NCBI GenBank assembly: GCA_001603145.1
Contig: LVBI01000020.1
Coordinates: 1-32,169 of the forward strand
Source of the DNA: Spirochaetales bacterium Spiro_07
Lineage (GTDB): Bacteria; Spirochaetota; Spirochaetia; Treponematales; Treponemataceae
DNA: 32,169 nt
Direction: 5' to 3'
The notes under the pieces are model-generated. The model searched no databases. It saw only the letters and a list, made by a program, of their open reading frames with translations, and was not told the origin of the DNA. Shown one piece after another: positions 1 to 7,538 of this stretch. Position 1 is the stretch's first letter. Every line of letters begins with the position of its first letter. The translations under genes were made by a program, and so were the position numbers.

Positions 1-14
1 GTTTTTATAATTCG

Positions 15-101
15 GTGGCTGAGCGTAGTCGAAGCCACAAAATGCAGAAATTTTGTTAGAAAAAAAATGAAAATCAATCATTTCGACTACGCTCAATGAC
101 C
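15..101. repeat. REP-like inverted pair (REPIN-like)
   Basis: Two copies of the 14-base core TGAGCGTAGTCGAA lie in opposite orientation at 20-33 and 82-95. Each core is the loop of its own hairpin, but the stems differ: GTGGCT/AGCCAC at 15-20/33-38 and TCATT/AATGA at 78-82/95-99. A conserved loop with different but self-complementary flanks is what a mobile or RNA-selected REP-type element shows. The two cores can also pair with each other as a long stem. The element lies just past the 3' end of the lacI-family gene and may also mark the end of its transcript, although no clear U-tract follows. Confidence 0.75.
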
Positions 102-155
102 GATTTTTGCAAAAAAATTGCGAATTTTGAAAACTTAAAGTTGAGCCTTTCAAGA

Positions 156-1166
156 TTATCGTTTAATAAGCTCGCAAGGAATTTCAAAGCCTTCGATGCA
201 GCTTTCTTGGTTGTTCTTGAGAAGATTGTCCATAAGTTCGGCTGATTTCTGCCCTATTTCAAGCAGCGGCAGCCGCATTGTAGTAATCTGCGGATGAAGA
301 TAAGTTGAAACGATATGGTCGTCAAAGCCGGTTACGAGCAAGTCTTTGCCCGGCTGCAAGTTGTGCTCATAAAGATAATCATAGACACCGGCCGCAATAA
401 AGTCGTTGTGGCAAAAAACAGCAGTTACGCCGTCTTTCAGCACTTTTGCTGCAGCTTCTTTGCCTGCGTCGCGGTTCCAGCCGGTGAACACGCACAAATT
501 TTCGTCAAACGGAACATTGTGCTCGTTAAGAACACGCTTGAAGCTGTTGTACCTTTTCTGCGCGTGAAGATTATCTTTTAAGCCGCAAATCATCGCAATC
601 TTTTTGTGGCCTTTCGACAAAATATATTCCGCCATTTTTGCGGTGCTTGTCTCATCGTCAATCGAAACATACGGAATTTTACGCTCGTCTGGATAAGCGT
701 AGCTTATAACGACCGGCACAGGCAGGCTCTGGTTATAATATTTCAGCGTTCTTGAATGTTCTGCAACATGAATTATGCCGCTAACCTGCTTTGAAAGCAG
801 CTCACCAACAGCCTTGCTGACACCAGTCTGCATAAACTCTTCGTCATTAATCCAGTTGGAATTTGAATAGACGCGCATGTTATAAAGAATCGTCTCGTAT
901 TTTTGCACTTCAAAATAGCGCATTATGCCTTCGATTATCAGCGTAGAGCTGAAAGCCGCAAGCTCTTCGATTATAAGACCGATTGTGCGCTTGGGGTTTA
1001 TGCGCAAATTACGCGCCATAAAATTCGGTTTATAGCCGGTCTCTTCAATCATCTGAAGGATGCGCAGCCTTGTCGCTTCTGAAATATTAGACTTGCCGTT
1101 TATTGCATTTGAAACAGTTGCAGTTGAAACGCCGCACTTGTCGGCAAGTTCCTTTAAAGTGACCAT
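156..1166 (-). CDS. LacI/GalR-family transcriptional regulator
   Basis: This is a 336-residue repressor-type DNA-binding protein. The N-terminus carries the LacI helix-turn-helix (about residues 3-22, with VSTATVSNAING) and the hinge helix PNFMARNLR near residue 50. A periplasmic-binding-protein-like effector domain of the usual length follows, so the gene is complete. At the positions equivalent to LacI 17, 18 and 22 the recognition residues are T, A and N. The effector is probably a sugar or nucleoside, but no transport or catabolic gene adjoins it, so the ligand is unknown. It is divergent from nfo. A GAGG sequence lies 14 bases before the ATG, and the near-palindrome with central CG at 1168-1181 fills the gap between them, which suggests autoregulation. 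Confidence 0.95.
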   Translation of the reverse strand: MVTLKELADKCGVSTATVSNAINGKSNISEATRLRILQMIEETGYKPNFMARNLRINPKRTIGLIIEELAAFSSTLIIEGIMRYFEVQKYETILYNMRVYSNSNWINDEEFMQTGVSKAVGELLSKQVSGIIHVAEHSRTLKYYNQSLPVPVVISYAYPDERKIPYVSIDDETSTAKMAEYILSKGHKKIAMICGLKDNLHAQKRYNSFKRVLNEHNVPFDENLCVFTGWNRDAGKEAAAKVLKDGVTAVFCHNDFIAAGVYDYLYEHNLQPGKDLLVTGFDDHIVSTYLHPQITTMRLPLLEIGQKSAELMDNLLKNNQESCIEGFEIPCELIKR

Positions 1167-1167
1167 A

Positions 1168-1181
1168 GTTTATCGATTAAC
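1168..1181. promoter_or_regulatory. Candidate LacI-family operator
   Basis: GTTTATCGATTAAC is palindromic at 12 of 14 positions around a central CG, the classic form of LacI/GalR-family operators. It lies one base upstream of the regulator's own ATG and touches the putative Shine-Dalgarno sequence, so bound repressor could block elongation of its own transcript. The core TTATCGAT recurs in a perfect palindrome at 7326-7335. Confidence 0.5.
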
Positions 1182-1241
1182 CTCATCAAAAAGGTATCAT
1201 GCCGTTCCCATAAAATCAACATCAAAAGCAAATTTTTTGAA

Positions 1242-1247
1242 ATTATA
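1242..1247 (-). promoter_or_regulatory. Possible -10 box for the lacI-family gene
   Basis: The minus strand reads TATAAT here, a perfect -10 hexamer about 76 bases upstream of the start codon. No good -35 hexamer stands 16-18 bases further upstream, so this is only a partial promoter call. Confidence 0.35.
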
Positions 1248-1268
1248 TCTTTTTGGGGCTTTTTTTGT

Positions 1269-1274
1269 TATACT
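1269..1274 (+). promoter_or_regulatory. Possible -10 box for nfo
   Basis: TATACT lies 17 bases before the nfo ATG. A TTGAAA is present at 1237-1242 but its spacing of 26 bases is too long for a standard -35, so the upstream element is uncertain. Confidence 0.4.
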
Positions 1275-1290
1275 CAATCCAGAGGTTTAT

Positions 1291-2148
1291 ATGCTTTACA
1301 TTGGTTATCATGAATCGACAAGCGGCGGTTTTGCAGCAATGGCAGAAGAAGCGTTGAGCGTCAATGCTAACACTTTTGCTTTTTTTACGAGAAACCCGCG
1401 TGGCGGCAAGACAAAGCCAATCGAAAAGGCTGATGCTGAAAAATTGTACCAGATGCTTGAAGAGCACAAGTTTGCGCCGCTTGTTGCACACGCTCCGTAT
1501 ACGATGAACCCATGCGCCACAGATGAAGGCTTGAGAGAATACGCCAAAAACATGATGATAGAGAACTTGGCCAAAACTGATATAATTCCGGGCTGTTTGT
1601 ACAATTTTCACCCCGGCTGCCATGTCGGGCAAGGCGCAGAAACAGGCATAAAGCTTACATCAGAACTGCTAGCCGAAGTGTTTGCAGCGTTGCCCGAACT
1701 TAAGACGACCGTTCTTATTGAGACTATGGCCGGCAAAGGCACAGAAATAGGCAAAACTTTTGCCGAAGTAAGACAGATTATCGATTTAACGGAACAGAAG
1801 CTCGGCAAAAAGCTTGATGACAAACTGGGCGTATGCATGGACACTTGCCACATCTGGGACGGCGGCTACGACATTGCAAGCAATCTTGATGAAGTGCTTA
1901 AAGACTTTGACAAGACAATCGGGCTTGCGCGGTTAAAGGCCATGCATCTGAATGACAGCCTCAATCAGTGCGGGGCGCACAAAGACCGCCACGCTAAAAT
2001 AGGCGAAGGCAATATCGGGCTTAATGCGCTTGTTAATGTAATCAACCACCCTCTTCTGCAAAATCTGCCGTTCATTCTTGAAACGCCGAACGAGCACGAC
2101 GGCTATAAAAAAGAAATTGAGCTTTTGCGAAATGCGTTCAAGCAATAA
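1291..2148 (+). CDS. nfo: Deoxyribonuclease IV (AP endonuclease)
   Basis: This 285-residue endonuclease IV cleaves DNA 5' of abasic sites in base excision repair, using a trinuclear zinc centre in a TIM barrel. Every zinc ligand of the family can be placed: His67 (VAHAPY), His107 (NFHPG), Glu144 (LIET), Asp184 and His187 (MDTCH), His219 (MHLND), Asp232 and His234 (DRH) and Glu264 (LET). The ATG at 1291 is chosen because AGAGG stands 5 bases upstream and the protein starts with the family's usual opening; the longer open frame runs back through the lacI promoter. The next gene follows after 24 bases, so the two are probably co-transcribed. Confidence 0.97.
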   Translation: MLYIGYHESTSGGFAAMAEEALSVNANTFAFFTRNPRGGKTKPIEKADAEKLYQMLEEHKFAPLVAHAPYTMNPCATDEGLREYAKNMMIENLAKTDIIPGCLYNFHPGCHVGQGAETGIKLTSELLAEVFAALPELKTTVLIETMAGKGTEIGKTFAEVRQIIDLTEQKLGKKLDDKLGVCMDTCHIWDGGYDIASNLDEVLKDFDKTIGLARLKAMHLNDSLNQCGAHKDRHAKIGEGNIGLNALVNVINHPLLQNLPFILETPNEHDGYKKEIELLRNAFKQ

Positions 2149-2172
2149 TTGAGAATCTGAAAGGCGGCCAAG

Positions 2173-3000
2173 ATGAACATAACAGAATTGTGCAAATGCA
2201 TAGAGCTGGACGATGACGCTTCAAGAATAATCGCCGGCTTTGAGAACAACGCGCAAATACAGCAGATTATTCCGCAATTCAAAAGCTTTATTTCTGGCTT
2301 GACCGAACCAGAAACCGCTTCAAACGCGCAGTTAAAGCTTGAAACAAAGCTGAAAGACAGCATGTTTGCAGAAGCGAATCAGAACGGGCTTCTCATGCTT
2401 TATTTTCATTTAAAGGCTGCATGCTTGGCTTTTGAAAAATACGCCGAAAAAGGCATAAGCAATGAAATATTCACCGAAACGATGAAATGCTTTAGCCGTT
2501 TTGTAAATGAACACAAAACAAGCTTTCACAAAACAGGCTTTGACCGCGCGTTCTGGACTTACAGGCAGCTTTCGTTGCAGCTTTTCCGAATCGGGCAGCT
2601 CGAATACGAGATTATTTCGCCAAAAGAAAGCGCAATCCACATTCCTTCAGACGCCGACATTTCACTTGATAAATGCCGTGCTTCATTTGAAGAATACTGC
2701 GAATTCTTGGCAAACACTTTCAAGATGCGCCCTTCAAGATTTTCGCTTGATTCATGGCTTATTTCGCCCGCGCTTGATGAGCTTCTTGAACCTTCTTCAA
2801 AGATTATCTCTTTTAAGAATTGTTTTGAGCTTGAAGAATGGAACAAAAATTCAGATGAATATAAGCAATGGATTTTCGGCAAGGACAACATCAGCGTTGA
2901 CGAAATGCCTGAACAAACAAGCCTTCAGCGCAAGGCAAAAGCACTGCTAAGGCGCGGTGGCAAGATTGGCACGGCCAAAGGCTTTTTGAAAAGCTTTTAG
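2173..3000 (+). CDS. Acyltransferase-like protein with GNAT_C-type domain
   Basis: This 275-residue soluble protein resembles the family annotated as acyltransferase domain-containing proteins with NAT_N/GNAT_C domains. The C-terminal half contains the recognisable run RIGQLEYE (around residue 142), then IHIPSDADIS, then SLDSWLISP and KIISFKNCFELEEW, the order expected of GNAT_C proteins. The N-terminal half is poorly recognisable, and the protein may be a shortened family member. It is preceded by AAGGCGG and lies 24 bases after nfo, implying one operon, but no link to DNA repair is visible. The substrate is unknown. Confidence 0.7.
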   Translation: MNITELCKCIELDDDASRIIAGFENNAQIQQIIPQFKSFISGLTEPETASNAQLKLETKLKDSMFAEANQNGLLMLYFHLKAACLAFEKYAEKGISNEIFTETMKCFSRFVNEHKTSFHKTGFDRAFWTYRQLSLQLFRIGQLEYEIISPKESAIHIPSDADISLDKCRASFEEYCEFLANTFKMRPSRFSLDSWLISPALDELLEPSSKIISFKNCFELEEWNKNSDEYKQWIFGKDNISVDEMPEQTSLQRKAKALLRRGGKIGTAKGFLKSF

Positions 3001-3015
3001 CGCAACGCAAGCGCT

Positions 3016-3951
3016 TCACCAAAGTTCGCCTTGCAACGTTTTCCAGCTTGTCTGCTTGGCAAGCGTCACAATATCGTCTGGCTCTGCGCCGCCAATCAAA
3101 AAAGCTGAATGTTCGTCGTGCTGCTTCATGTTCTGAATGACAGTGCGCCTATCATAGTTTGCATAGCAATATCTGCAAAAGTGGCTGCACGTGTTGTAAC
3201 CGCCGATGTCGGCTGTCAGCAGGCAGGCGCATTCTTTTCTGTTCGGCTTAAACTTCGGAATGTCGAGCTTGCAACCGGCCGCCGCCTCGAACACTTCTTT
3301 TGTCATACAGCCGGAAATATCAACGCCGGCTTCAGCAAGCAAAGGCGATTCTCCGCAAGTCTTTATGGCGATATTATGCTGCCGGCCGATTTTTACAAAT
3401 TCAGTGCAGATAATTTTCTGTGCTTCAAACGGAACTTCTGAAATGATGCTGAAATTTTTCTGAACTTTTTTGTACAAATCGATGAAACTGATTACGCATG
3501 TTTCTGCAAAGCCCGAAAGCTGCGCTGCCATGCGGGCAAAAGCTTTTATGTGAAAGTCTATGTCATATTTTTTGCTTATAAAAACCGGGTCATAGCGCCA
3601 GCAGACGCTGCTTGTTCCAAGCTTATCTGAAAGCTGCTTGAAGCTTTCGATTACTTGGCACTTATCGGGTACGTTCGGCTCTATTTCAGTTCCATACGGC
3701 GTTATCGTTACAAACCAGAACTGCTTGAAAGGCGCAAGAACATCACCGCTTTTAAGAAGATTAAGCAGCGGCTGCGGATTTTTTGTGCAGAATACAAGCA
3801 AGTCAACCACAGACGGGTTCAGCAAATATTTGGTGACCTGCTGATGATTGTACGGATTCCGCACAAGAACGTAGCCGCTTCTCAGCCTGTTGACGAACCA
3901 AGGCGCAAAAAAAGCCGGAATGTCTGTTCTTAAGCCCGTGTTGATAATCAT
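3016..3951 (-). CDS. DUF1848 family protein
   Basis: This 311-residue protein of unknown biochemical role matches the DUF1848 pattern: TDIPAFFAPWFVNRLRSGYV near the start, VFCTKNPQPLL at 53-63, FWFVTITPYG at 78-87, WRYDP at 118-122 and a Cys-rich C-terminus. Cys255, Cys259 and Cys262 form CX3CX2C (CSHFCRYCYAN), the spacing used by radical-SAM enzymes for a 4Fe-4S cluster, but at the C-terminal end. It starts 10 bases after the YhhN-like gene without a convincing Shine-Dalgarno sequence, so translation is probably coupled. It ends convergently with the GNAT_C gene; only 15 bases separate them, with a short AGCGC/GCGCT hairpin at 2999-3015. Confidence 0.85.
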   Translation of the reverse strand: MIINTGLRTDIPAFFAPWFVNRLRSGYVLVRNPYNHQQVTKYLLNPSVVDLLVFCTKNPQPLLNLLKSGDVLAPFKQFWFVTITPYGTEIEPNVPDKCQVIESFKQLSDKLGTSSVCWRYDPVFISKKYDIDFHIKAFARMAAQLSGFAETCVISFIDLYKKVQKNFSIISEVPFEAQKIICTEFVKIGRQHNIAIKTCGESPLLAEAGVDISGCMTKEVFEAAAGCKLDIPKFKPNRKECACLLTADIGGYNTCSHFCRYCYANYDRRTVIQNMKQHDEHSAFLIGGAEPDDIVTLAKQTSWKTLQGELW

Positions 3952-3961
3952 CAGGAAACCG

Positions 3962-4651
3962 TTATGCGCCAGTTTTTGAAAGCTGCTGGCAGATGAAATA
4001 GCCTTGCGTAATCAAAAACTCAGCAAGAACATAAGTCAGCATAATAATGAAATGGCCTTTCAGAAGCTTGCCCTTCTGGTGAAAACGTACTAAAAACAGC
4101 ACCACATCAGAACAGAAAAACAGCATTGAACCGGCTACTACAATAATGCCGCCTAGATTGCGAACCGAAAAACCGAAAGCAAGCGCAAAAACGTTCATCG
4201 CGCCGTTTACCAGCAGATAAATGAGCACGCCGTAAAAAAACGGCTGCGGCAGCGCTTTGTTCAGCACATGAAAAACTGCATAAGAGCATGAAGCAAAAAT
4301 AAGGGCGGCAACAATCAGCACAACAGGCTGCACCAATGCCCAGTCAATATATGTACAGTAAAGCGGAATGAAGCAAAAATGCGCCGTCAAAAAGCTGAAA
4401 CCGCCAATCAAGAAATAGCGGAATTTTGAGCGCAGCAACATCACATCGCCGATCCAGCTTGTTAAAAGTGCAAGCAGAAGCATATTGCTAAACGTTATAG
4501 AATAAACTGAACAAGAAATCAGATAATAAATGATGAGGAACGGCATCAAAAAGCCTTTTGTATGCGTTCTTAAAGAATCTTTGCCCGAATAGCAAAAAGA
4601 CAAATGAATAATGCCCAACGCCAAAAAGACAATCAGAAAAAGATATTGCAT
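3962..4651 (-). CDS. YhhN-family membrane protein (lysoplasmalogenase-like)
   Basis: This integral membrane protein has about eight transmembrane segments across 229 residues. Family marks are SWIGDVMLL, GGFSFLTAHFCFIPLY, MLFFCSDVVL and the C-terminal TYVLAEFLITQGY. Animal TMEM86 and some bacterial relatives hydrolyse the vinyl-ether bond of lysoplasmalogens; that activity is only inferred here. The frame can start at a TTG at 4663, but the ATG at 4651 has GGGAGGG immediately before it, so the TTG lies inside the ribosome-binding region and is rejected. It sits 16 bases after the methyltransferase gene and 10 before the DUF1848 gene in one minus-strand run. Confidence 0.85.
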   Translation of the reverse strand: MQYLFLIVFLALGIIHLSFCYSGKDSLRTHTKGFLMPFLIIYYLISCSVYSITFSNMLLLALLTSWIGDVMLLRSKFRYFLIGGFSFLTAHFCFIPLYCTYIDWALVQPVVLIVAALIFASCSYAVFHVLNKALPQPFFYGVLIYLLVNGAMNVFALAFGFSVRNLGGIIVVAGSMLFFCSDVVLFLVRFHQKGKLLKGHFIIMLTYVLAEFLITQGYFICQQLSKTGA

Positions 4652-4667
4652 ACGCCCTCCCAAGAAT

Positions 4668-5366
4668 TTACCGCTTCCAAATGACAGTCATATCATTCGG
4701 CAGATAGCCTTTGATTATTCTGTATTCTGATGACGGATTAGCTTTTTTTACACCGGTCATTGCTTTTTCGATAACGGCTTCATTGTAATAAAAATAAGCG
4801 TCTTCCTTGTCGTTAGATTCGTCACTTAAGAGCGAACAGGCAAAATATTGACCGGCAATTGTAGCGAATTTCTCAAATGCAGATTTAAGAAAAGCTTCAT
4901 TGTTGCCTAAATTCAAGTTGAATATGCCTGATGTATAAACTACATCAAAACGGTTCTCTTTCAATGCATTTGATTTTCCGTCAAATATGTCTGTGTTCAA
5001 AAACTTATAGGAAGCGTTTACACCGTCGGGCAGCTTTATCTGCACAGCCTGCTGTTCTGCCATACGCACCATTTCCGGCAAAATGTCTGTACCGACATAT
5101 TCGAGTGACCAATGCAGCCCTTGCGTCAAAAAATGATATAAATCGCCAAGCCCGGCACCGACATCAAGCAAAGACTTGCCGTTCAAGTCTATGTTTTGTG
5201 CCAGAACCGCAAAACGCTTGTATTGGGCTTCCCTGCTCTCCCAGCCCAAAATCTTGTAATTGTTTTCGCGGCTGCCTGATAAAGCTTGTTCCGTGCGGGC
5301 AAAGACATTTTCAAGATTTTCTTGGTAATATTCGTTAATCTTATCAAAATTTGAATTATCTTTCAT
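4668..5366 (-). CDS. Class I SAM-dependent methyltransferase
   Basis: This 232-residue Rossmann-fold methyltransferase has motif I LLDVGAGLGDL at 66-75, the acidic end of strand 2 in YVGTDILPEM around 90-99, a motif II-like NTDIFDG near 124-130 and FDVVYTSGIFN at 140-150. The N-terminal 40 residues are helical and polar. The methyl acceptor cannot be told from sequence. GAGG stands 7 bases before the ATG. It is the first gene of the methyltransferase, YhhN and DUF1848 run, downstream of the terminator at 5399-5451. Confidence 0.9.
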   Translation of the reverse strand: MKDNSNFDKINEYYQENLENVFARTEQALSGSRENNYKILGWESREAQYKRFAVLAQNIDLNGKSLLDVGAGLGDLYHFLTQGLHWSLEYVGTDILPEMVRMAEQQAVQIKLPDGVNASYKFLNTDIFDGKSNALKENRFDVVYTSGIFNLNLGNNEAFLKSAFEKFATIAGQYFACSLLSDESNDKEDAYFYYNEAVIEKAMTGVKKANPSSEYRIIKGYLPNDMTVIWKR

Positions 5367-5398
5367 TTTTGAACCTCAATATTTGAAAAGACACAAAA

Positions 5399-5451
5399 AA
5401 AAGCCTTGCTCTATGCCATATTAATAAAACAAAGCAGTAGAGAAGGCTTTT
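5399..5451 (-). terminator. Intrinsic terminator of the outer-membrane operon
   Basis: On the minus strand a stem of about 12 bp with one bulged base (AAAAGCCTT with CTCT against its complement at 5439-5451) is followed by eight T residues. It lies 21 bases past the stop codon of the barrel gene at 5473. Confidence 0.85.
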
Positions 5452-5472
5452 CTTTCTCAGGCGTTGTTCTGT

Positions 5473-6753
5473 TTACAGACCAACATTGAATTTCAGCTGA
5501 AACGAATAATCGTAAAGCCTTTCTTTCTTCTTGCTGTTTACACCGTACATCACGTCTGCACCGATGCGGATATCATTTGCAATGACAAATGTGCCACCCA
5601 CTGAGAATTCTGTATACGTATAGATTTTTTCAAACTTTTCGCGACGTTTCAAACCTTTCAGCTCGTCTTTTTTACGAGGACGAATAAAACCTGACAAAGA
5701 AGTAGTAAATGCAACTTGATTAGAAGGTTTCCATTTAAATGAAAGTTCAGGCTTTGCAAGATCCGCAAAACCGCCTTCATAGAAAATACCGGCATTCTTA
5801 TATGTTATAGGTCTATATTCAGACAAACCTTCATCATTATTCGGAGAACCATACTGCAAGCGTGTGCTAAGCTGCATATTACGGGTCATGAACCACGAAA
5901 GACCTGTATTAAGATAACCCGCCATAAAAGTTTCAGATTTCTTTGAAGTCTGTCTTGAAATCGCCTCACCGACAATGCCTAAATCATAATAAAGTCTAGC
6001 CGATTTCAAGAACGGACCGTTAATACCGGTTGCCATATAAATAGAATCAACAAGTTCTTTCACATCTTCTTTTTTCTTTGTAAGGTATTTGTTCTCATTT
6101 ACGACTTTTCGTAAATCAATTTGTGCAACCAAATCACCGAAAAGGTCTGTGCGCGTTCCGCCAAATTCAGGAAACAATGTTGACCATTGAAAAACAGCAC
6201 GCCGCCCTGCAAGTCCATAATATGGCTTTGGCAAAACTGAAGCATTGTAAAAATCATCATAAGAGAGCATAGCCATTGAAGTATAATAAGACTGAAAACC
6301 AATGTAAGATGCGGTTACGTCCATAACTATACCAGGAATGTTTACATGAATTGCAACACCGTCAGCTGACTCATTCATAATCATTTCGTGTGTATCTTTA
6401 ATTTTTATGCGGCCCAATTCAAAAGTAACGAAACCATGACAGAAAGGCAACTTAGGAGTAATAATTCTGAACATTTCAAGATCGAAAAACGGCCGGCAAT
6501 GCGGTACTTTCGGTGTTAAGCGATAATATGCGCTGCCTTGAGCTGAAAAACGCCAACCGCTACCAAAACGAAAATCAATCCACGGTGAAAGCTTGTATTC
6601 ATAAGACAACCAGTCTGAAAGTGCAAATTTAGCAGACAAATCAGCGCCATAATTAACATTCAAATCCATTGAAAACAGAGGAACAACAGTAAAACAAAAT
6701 AGCAAAACGCAAATGCAAATGCGGAGTTTTGAACAAGCTGCAATAGATTTCAT
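5473..6753 (-). CDS. Putative outer-membrane beta-barrel protein
   Basis: This 426-residue exported protein has a Sec signal peptide at about 1-28 (hydrophobic core ICICVLLFCFTVVPLF). The mature part alternates polar and aromatic residues (for example DFRFGSGWRFSAQGSAYYRL and SFQLKFNVGL), as beta-barrel strands do, and it ends in a strand-like segment. I recognise no named family; it resembles treponemal hypothetical outer-membrane proteins. It overlaps the gene before it by one base (TGATG), so translation is coupled and both products probably act together at the cell envelope. An intrinsic terminator closes the operon at 5399-5451. Confidence 0.7.
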   Translation of the reverse strand: MKSIAACSKLRICICVLLFCFTVVPLFSMDLNVNYGADLSAKFALSDWLSYEYKLSPWIDFRFGSGWRFSAQGSAYYRLTPKVPHCRPFFDLEMFRIITPKLPFCHGFVTFELGRIKIKDTHEMIMNESADGVAIHVNIPGIVMDVTASYIGFQSYYTSMAMLSYDDFYNASVLPKPYYGLAGRRAVFQWSTLFPEFGGTRTDLFGDLVAQIDLRKVVNENKYLTKKKEDVKELVDSIYMATGINGPFLKSARLYYDLGIVGEAISRQTSKKSETFMAGYLNTGLSWFMTRNMQLSTRLQYGSPNNDEGLSEYRPITYKNAGIFYEGGFADLAKPELSFKWKPSNQVAFTTSLSGFIRPRKKDELKGLKRREKFEKIYTYTEFSVGGTFVIANDIRIGADVMYGVNSKKKERLYDYSFQLKFNVGL

Positions 6754-7235
6754 CAGTAAGCTCCTTTGTCTTTAAGTTTTGCACCTGGAAACTTTTCTGA
6801 AAATTTTCCCATAATGGTAACAAAAAAAGAGCCAGTCATTTTATCGCCAGGGAAAGCATCCGGCCGGATGACCCCAAAATATTTCATCTGTCTGAAAGCG
6901 TAATGCTTTGAATTGCTGAAACAATAATACAAGGCACTTGTAGCTTTTACGTCAAAAGCTTTAAGCAAAAACAAGCTCATTTCGTCATAGCGCAGCAATG
7001 AATCTGGCGACACACTTGAAGGTACGAGACCAGCATTCGAAAAATACTTGAAAGTATCATCAAGCGAAACAACTTCATCAACATTGTCGTCATCTGAATA
7101 ATAAGCCAGATAAGTCAAACTTTTCCAAGTTGTTTTTTCTTCTTTTACGATGTCAGAAATTATTTCTGCACTCTGTGCGGAAGCGGCGCAAACAGCAATA
7201 AAACATAATACAAGAAAGGCGATAATTCTTTTCAC
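6753..7235 (-). CDS. Exported small protein with SLH-like helical region
   Basis: This 160-residue protein has a clear Sec signal peptide (MKRIIAFLVLCFIAVCAASA, then QSA). Residues about 75-135 (LLRYDEMSLFLLKAFDV, followed by FRQMKYFGVIRPDAFPGD) have the rhythm of an S-layer-homology repeat: a helix, a short loop, a helix, then a G-V-I-x-P-D-x-x-F-P-G turn. That suggests a periplasmic anchor for the barrel encoded immediately downstream, but it is only a resemblance. The start codon is GTG, with AAGGGTG upstream. The stop overlaps the next ATG by one base. Confidence 0.65.
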   Translation of the reverse strand: MKRIIAFLVLCFIAVCAASAQSAEIISDIVKEEKTTWKSLTYLAYYSDDDNVDEVVSLDDTFKYFSNAGLVPSSVSPDSLLRYDEMSLFLLKAFDVKATSALYYCFSNSKHYAFRQMKYFGVIRPDAFPGDKMTGSFFVTIMGKFSEKFPGAKLKDKGAY

Positions 7236-7253
7236 AAAAGCACCCTTGATATA

Positions 7254-7271
7254 TTGAGGCTAATTCCTCAA
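7254..7271 (-). promoter_or_regulatory. Leader hairpin before the exported pair
   Basis: TTGAGG and CCTCAA form a 6-bp stem with a 6-base loop, ending 18 bases before the GTG start codon. It could protect or tune the mRNA 5' end; it has no U-tract and is not a terminator. Confidence 0.4.
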
Positions 7272-7314
7272 AAACATTATGAAATACACAGAATTCTGCA
7301 TAATATCACTATTC

Positions 7315-7343
7315 AGTATAAGCTATTATCGATAAATAATAAA
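7315..7343 (-). promoter_or_regulatory. Promoter with palindromic operator-like spacer
   Basis: The minus strand reads TTTATT, 17 bases, TATACT. The spacer contains the perfect 10-base palindrome TTATCGATAA (7326-7335), which shares TTATCGAT with the candidate operator in front of the LacI-family gene. The -35 is weak, so the promoter may need help or may be repressible. The start codon of the exported pair is 80 bases downstream. Confidence 0.45.
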
Positions 7344-7484
7344 GCTTATTTTATGCAACAAAGTAAATATTTTTATATTAATTTTGTAAAATCTCTCATT
7401 CCGGCGTTCTAAATGCTTTGCACAAAATGACATAAGTTATTTTTATGTAAAGAATCTCCAAAACATAAAACGCTGAAACACTTT

Positions 7485-7528
7485 ATCTAAGAAGCACCTG
7501 TCGCGCTTGCAGCATGTGCCTCTTAGAT
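7485..7528 (-). terminator. Long hairpin 3' of the S1-protein gene
   Basis: A 13-bp stem (7485-7497 against 7516-7528) encloses an 18-base loop, 10 bases past the S1-gene stop. The single imperfection is a G-U wobble in the minus-strand RNA but an A-C mismatch in the plus-strand RNA, so the structure is shaped for the minus transcript. No U-run follows, so it is either an atypical terminator or a 3'-end stabiliser. Confidence 0.55.
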
Positions 7529-7538
7529 GCAACTGAAA

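Larger units (their letters stand above)
7236..7538. other. 303-base AT-rich intergenic region
   Basis: No gene is visible. The stretch holds the promoter and putative operator of the exported pair (7315-7343), a short leader hairpin (7254-7271), a weak ACATAA/TTATGT hairpin (7430-7448) and the long hairpin after the S1-protein gene (7485-7528). Confidence 0.7.

Noticed and set aside
1060..1290. Long upstream extension of the nfo reading frame
   Set aside because: The extension runs through the lacI promoter region and part of lacI. The internal ATG at 1291 has a ribosome-binding site and gives a normal Nfo N-terminus.
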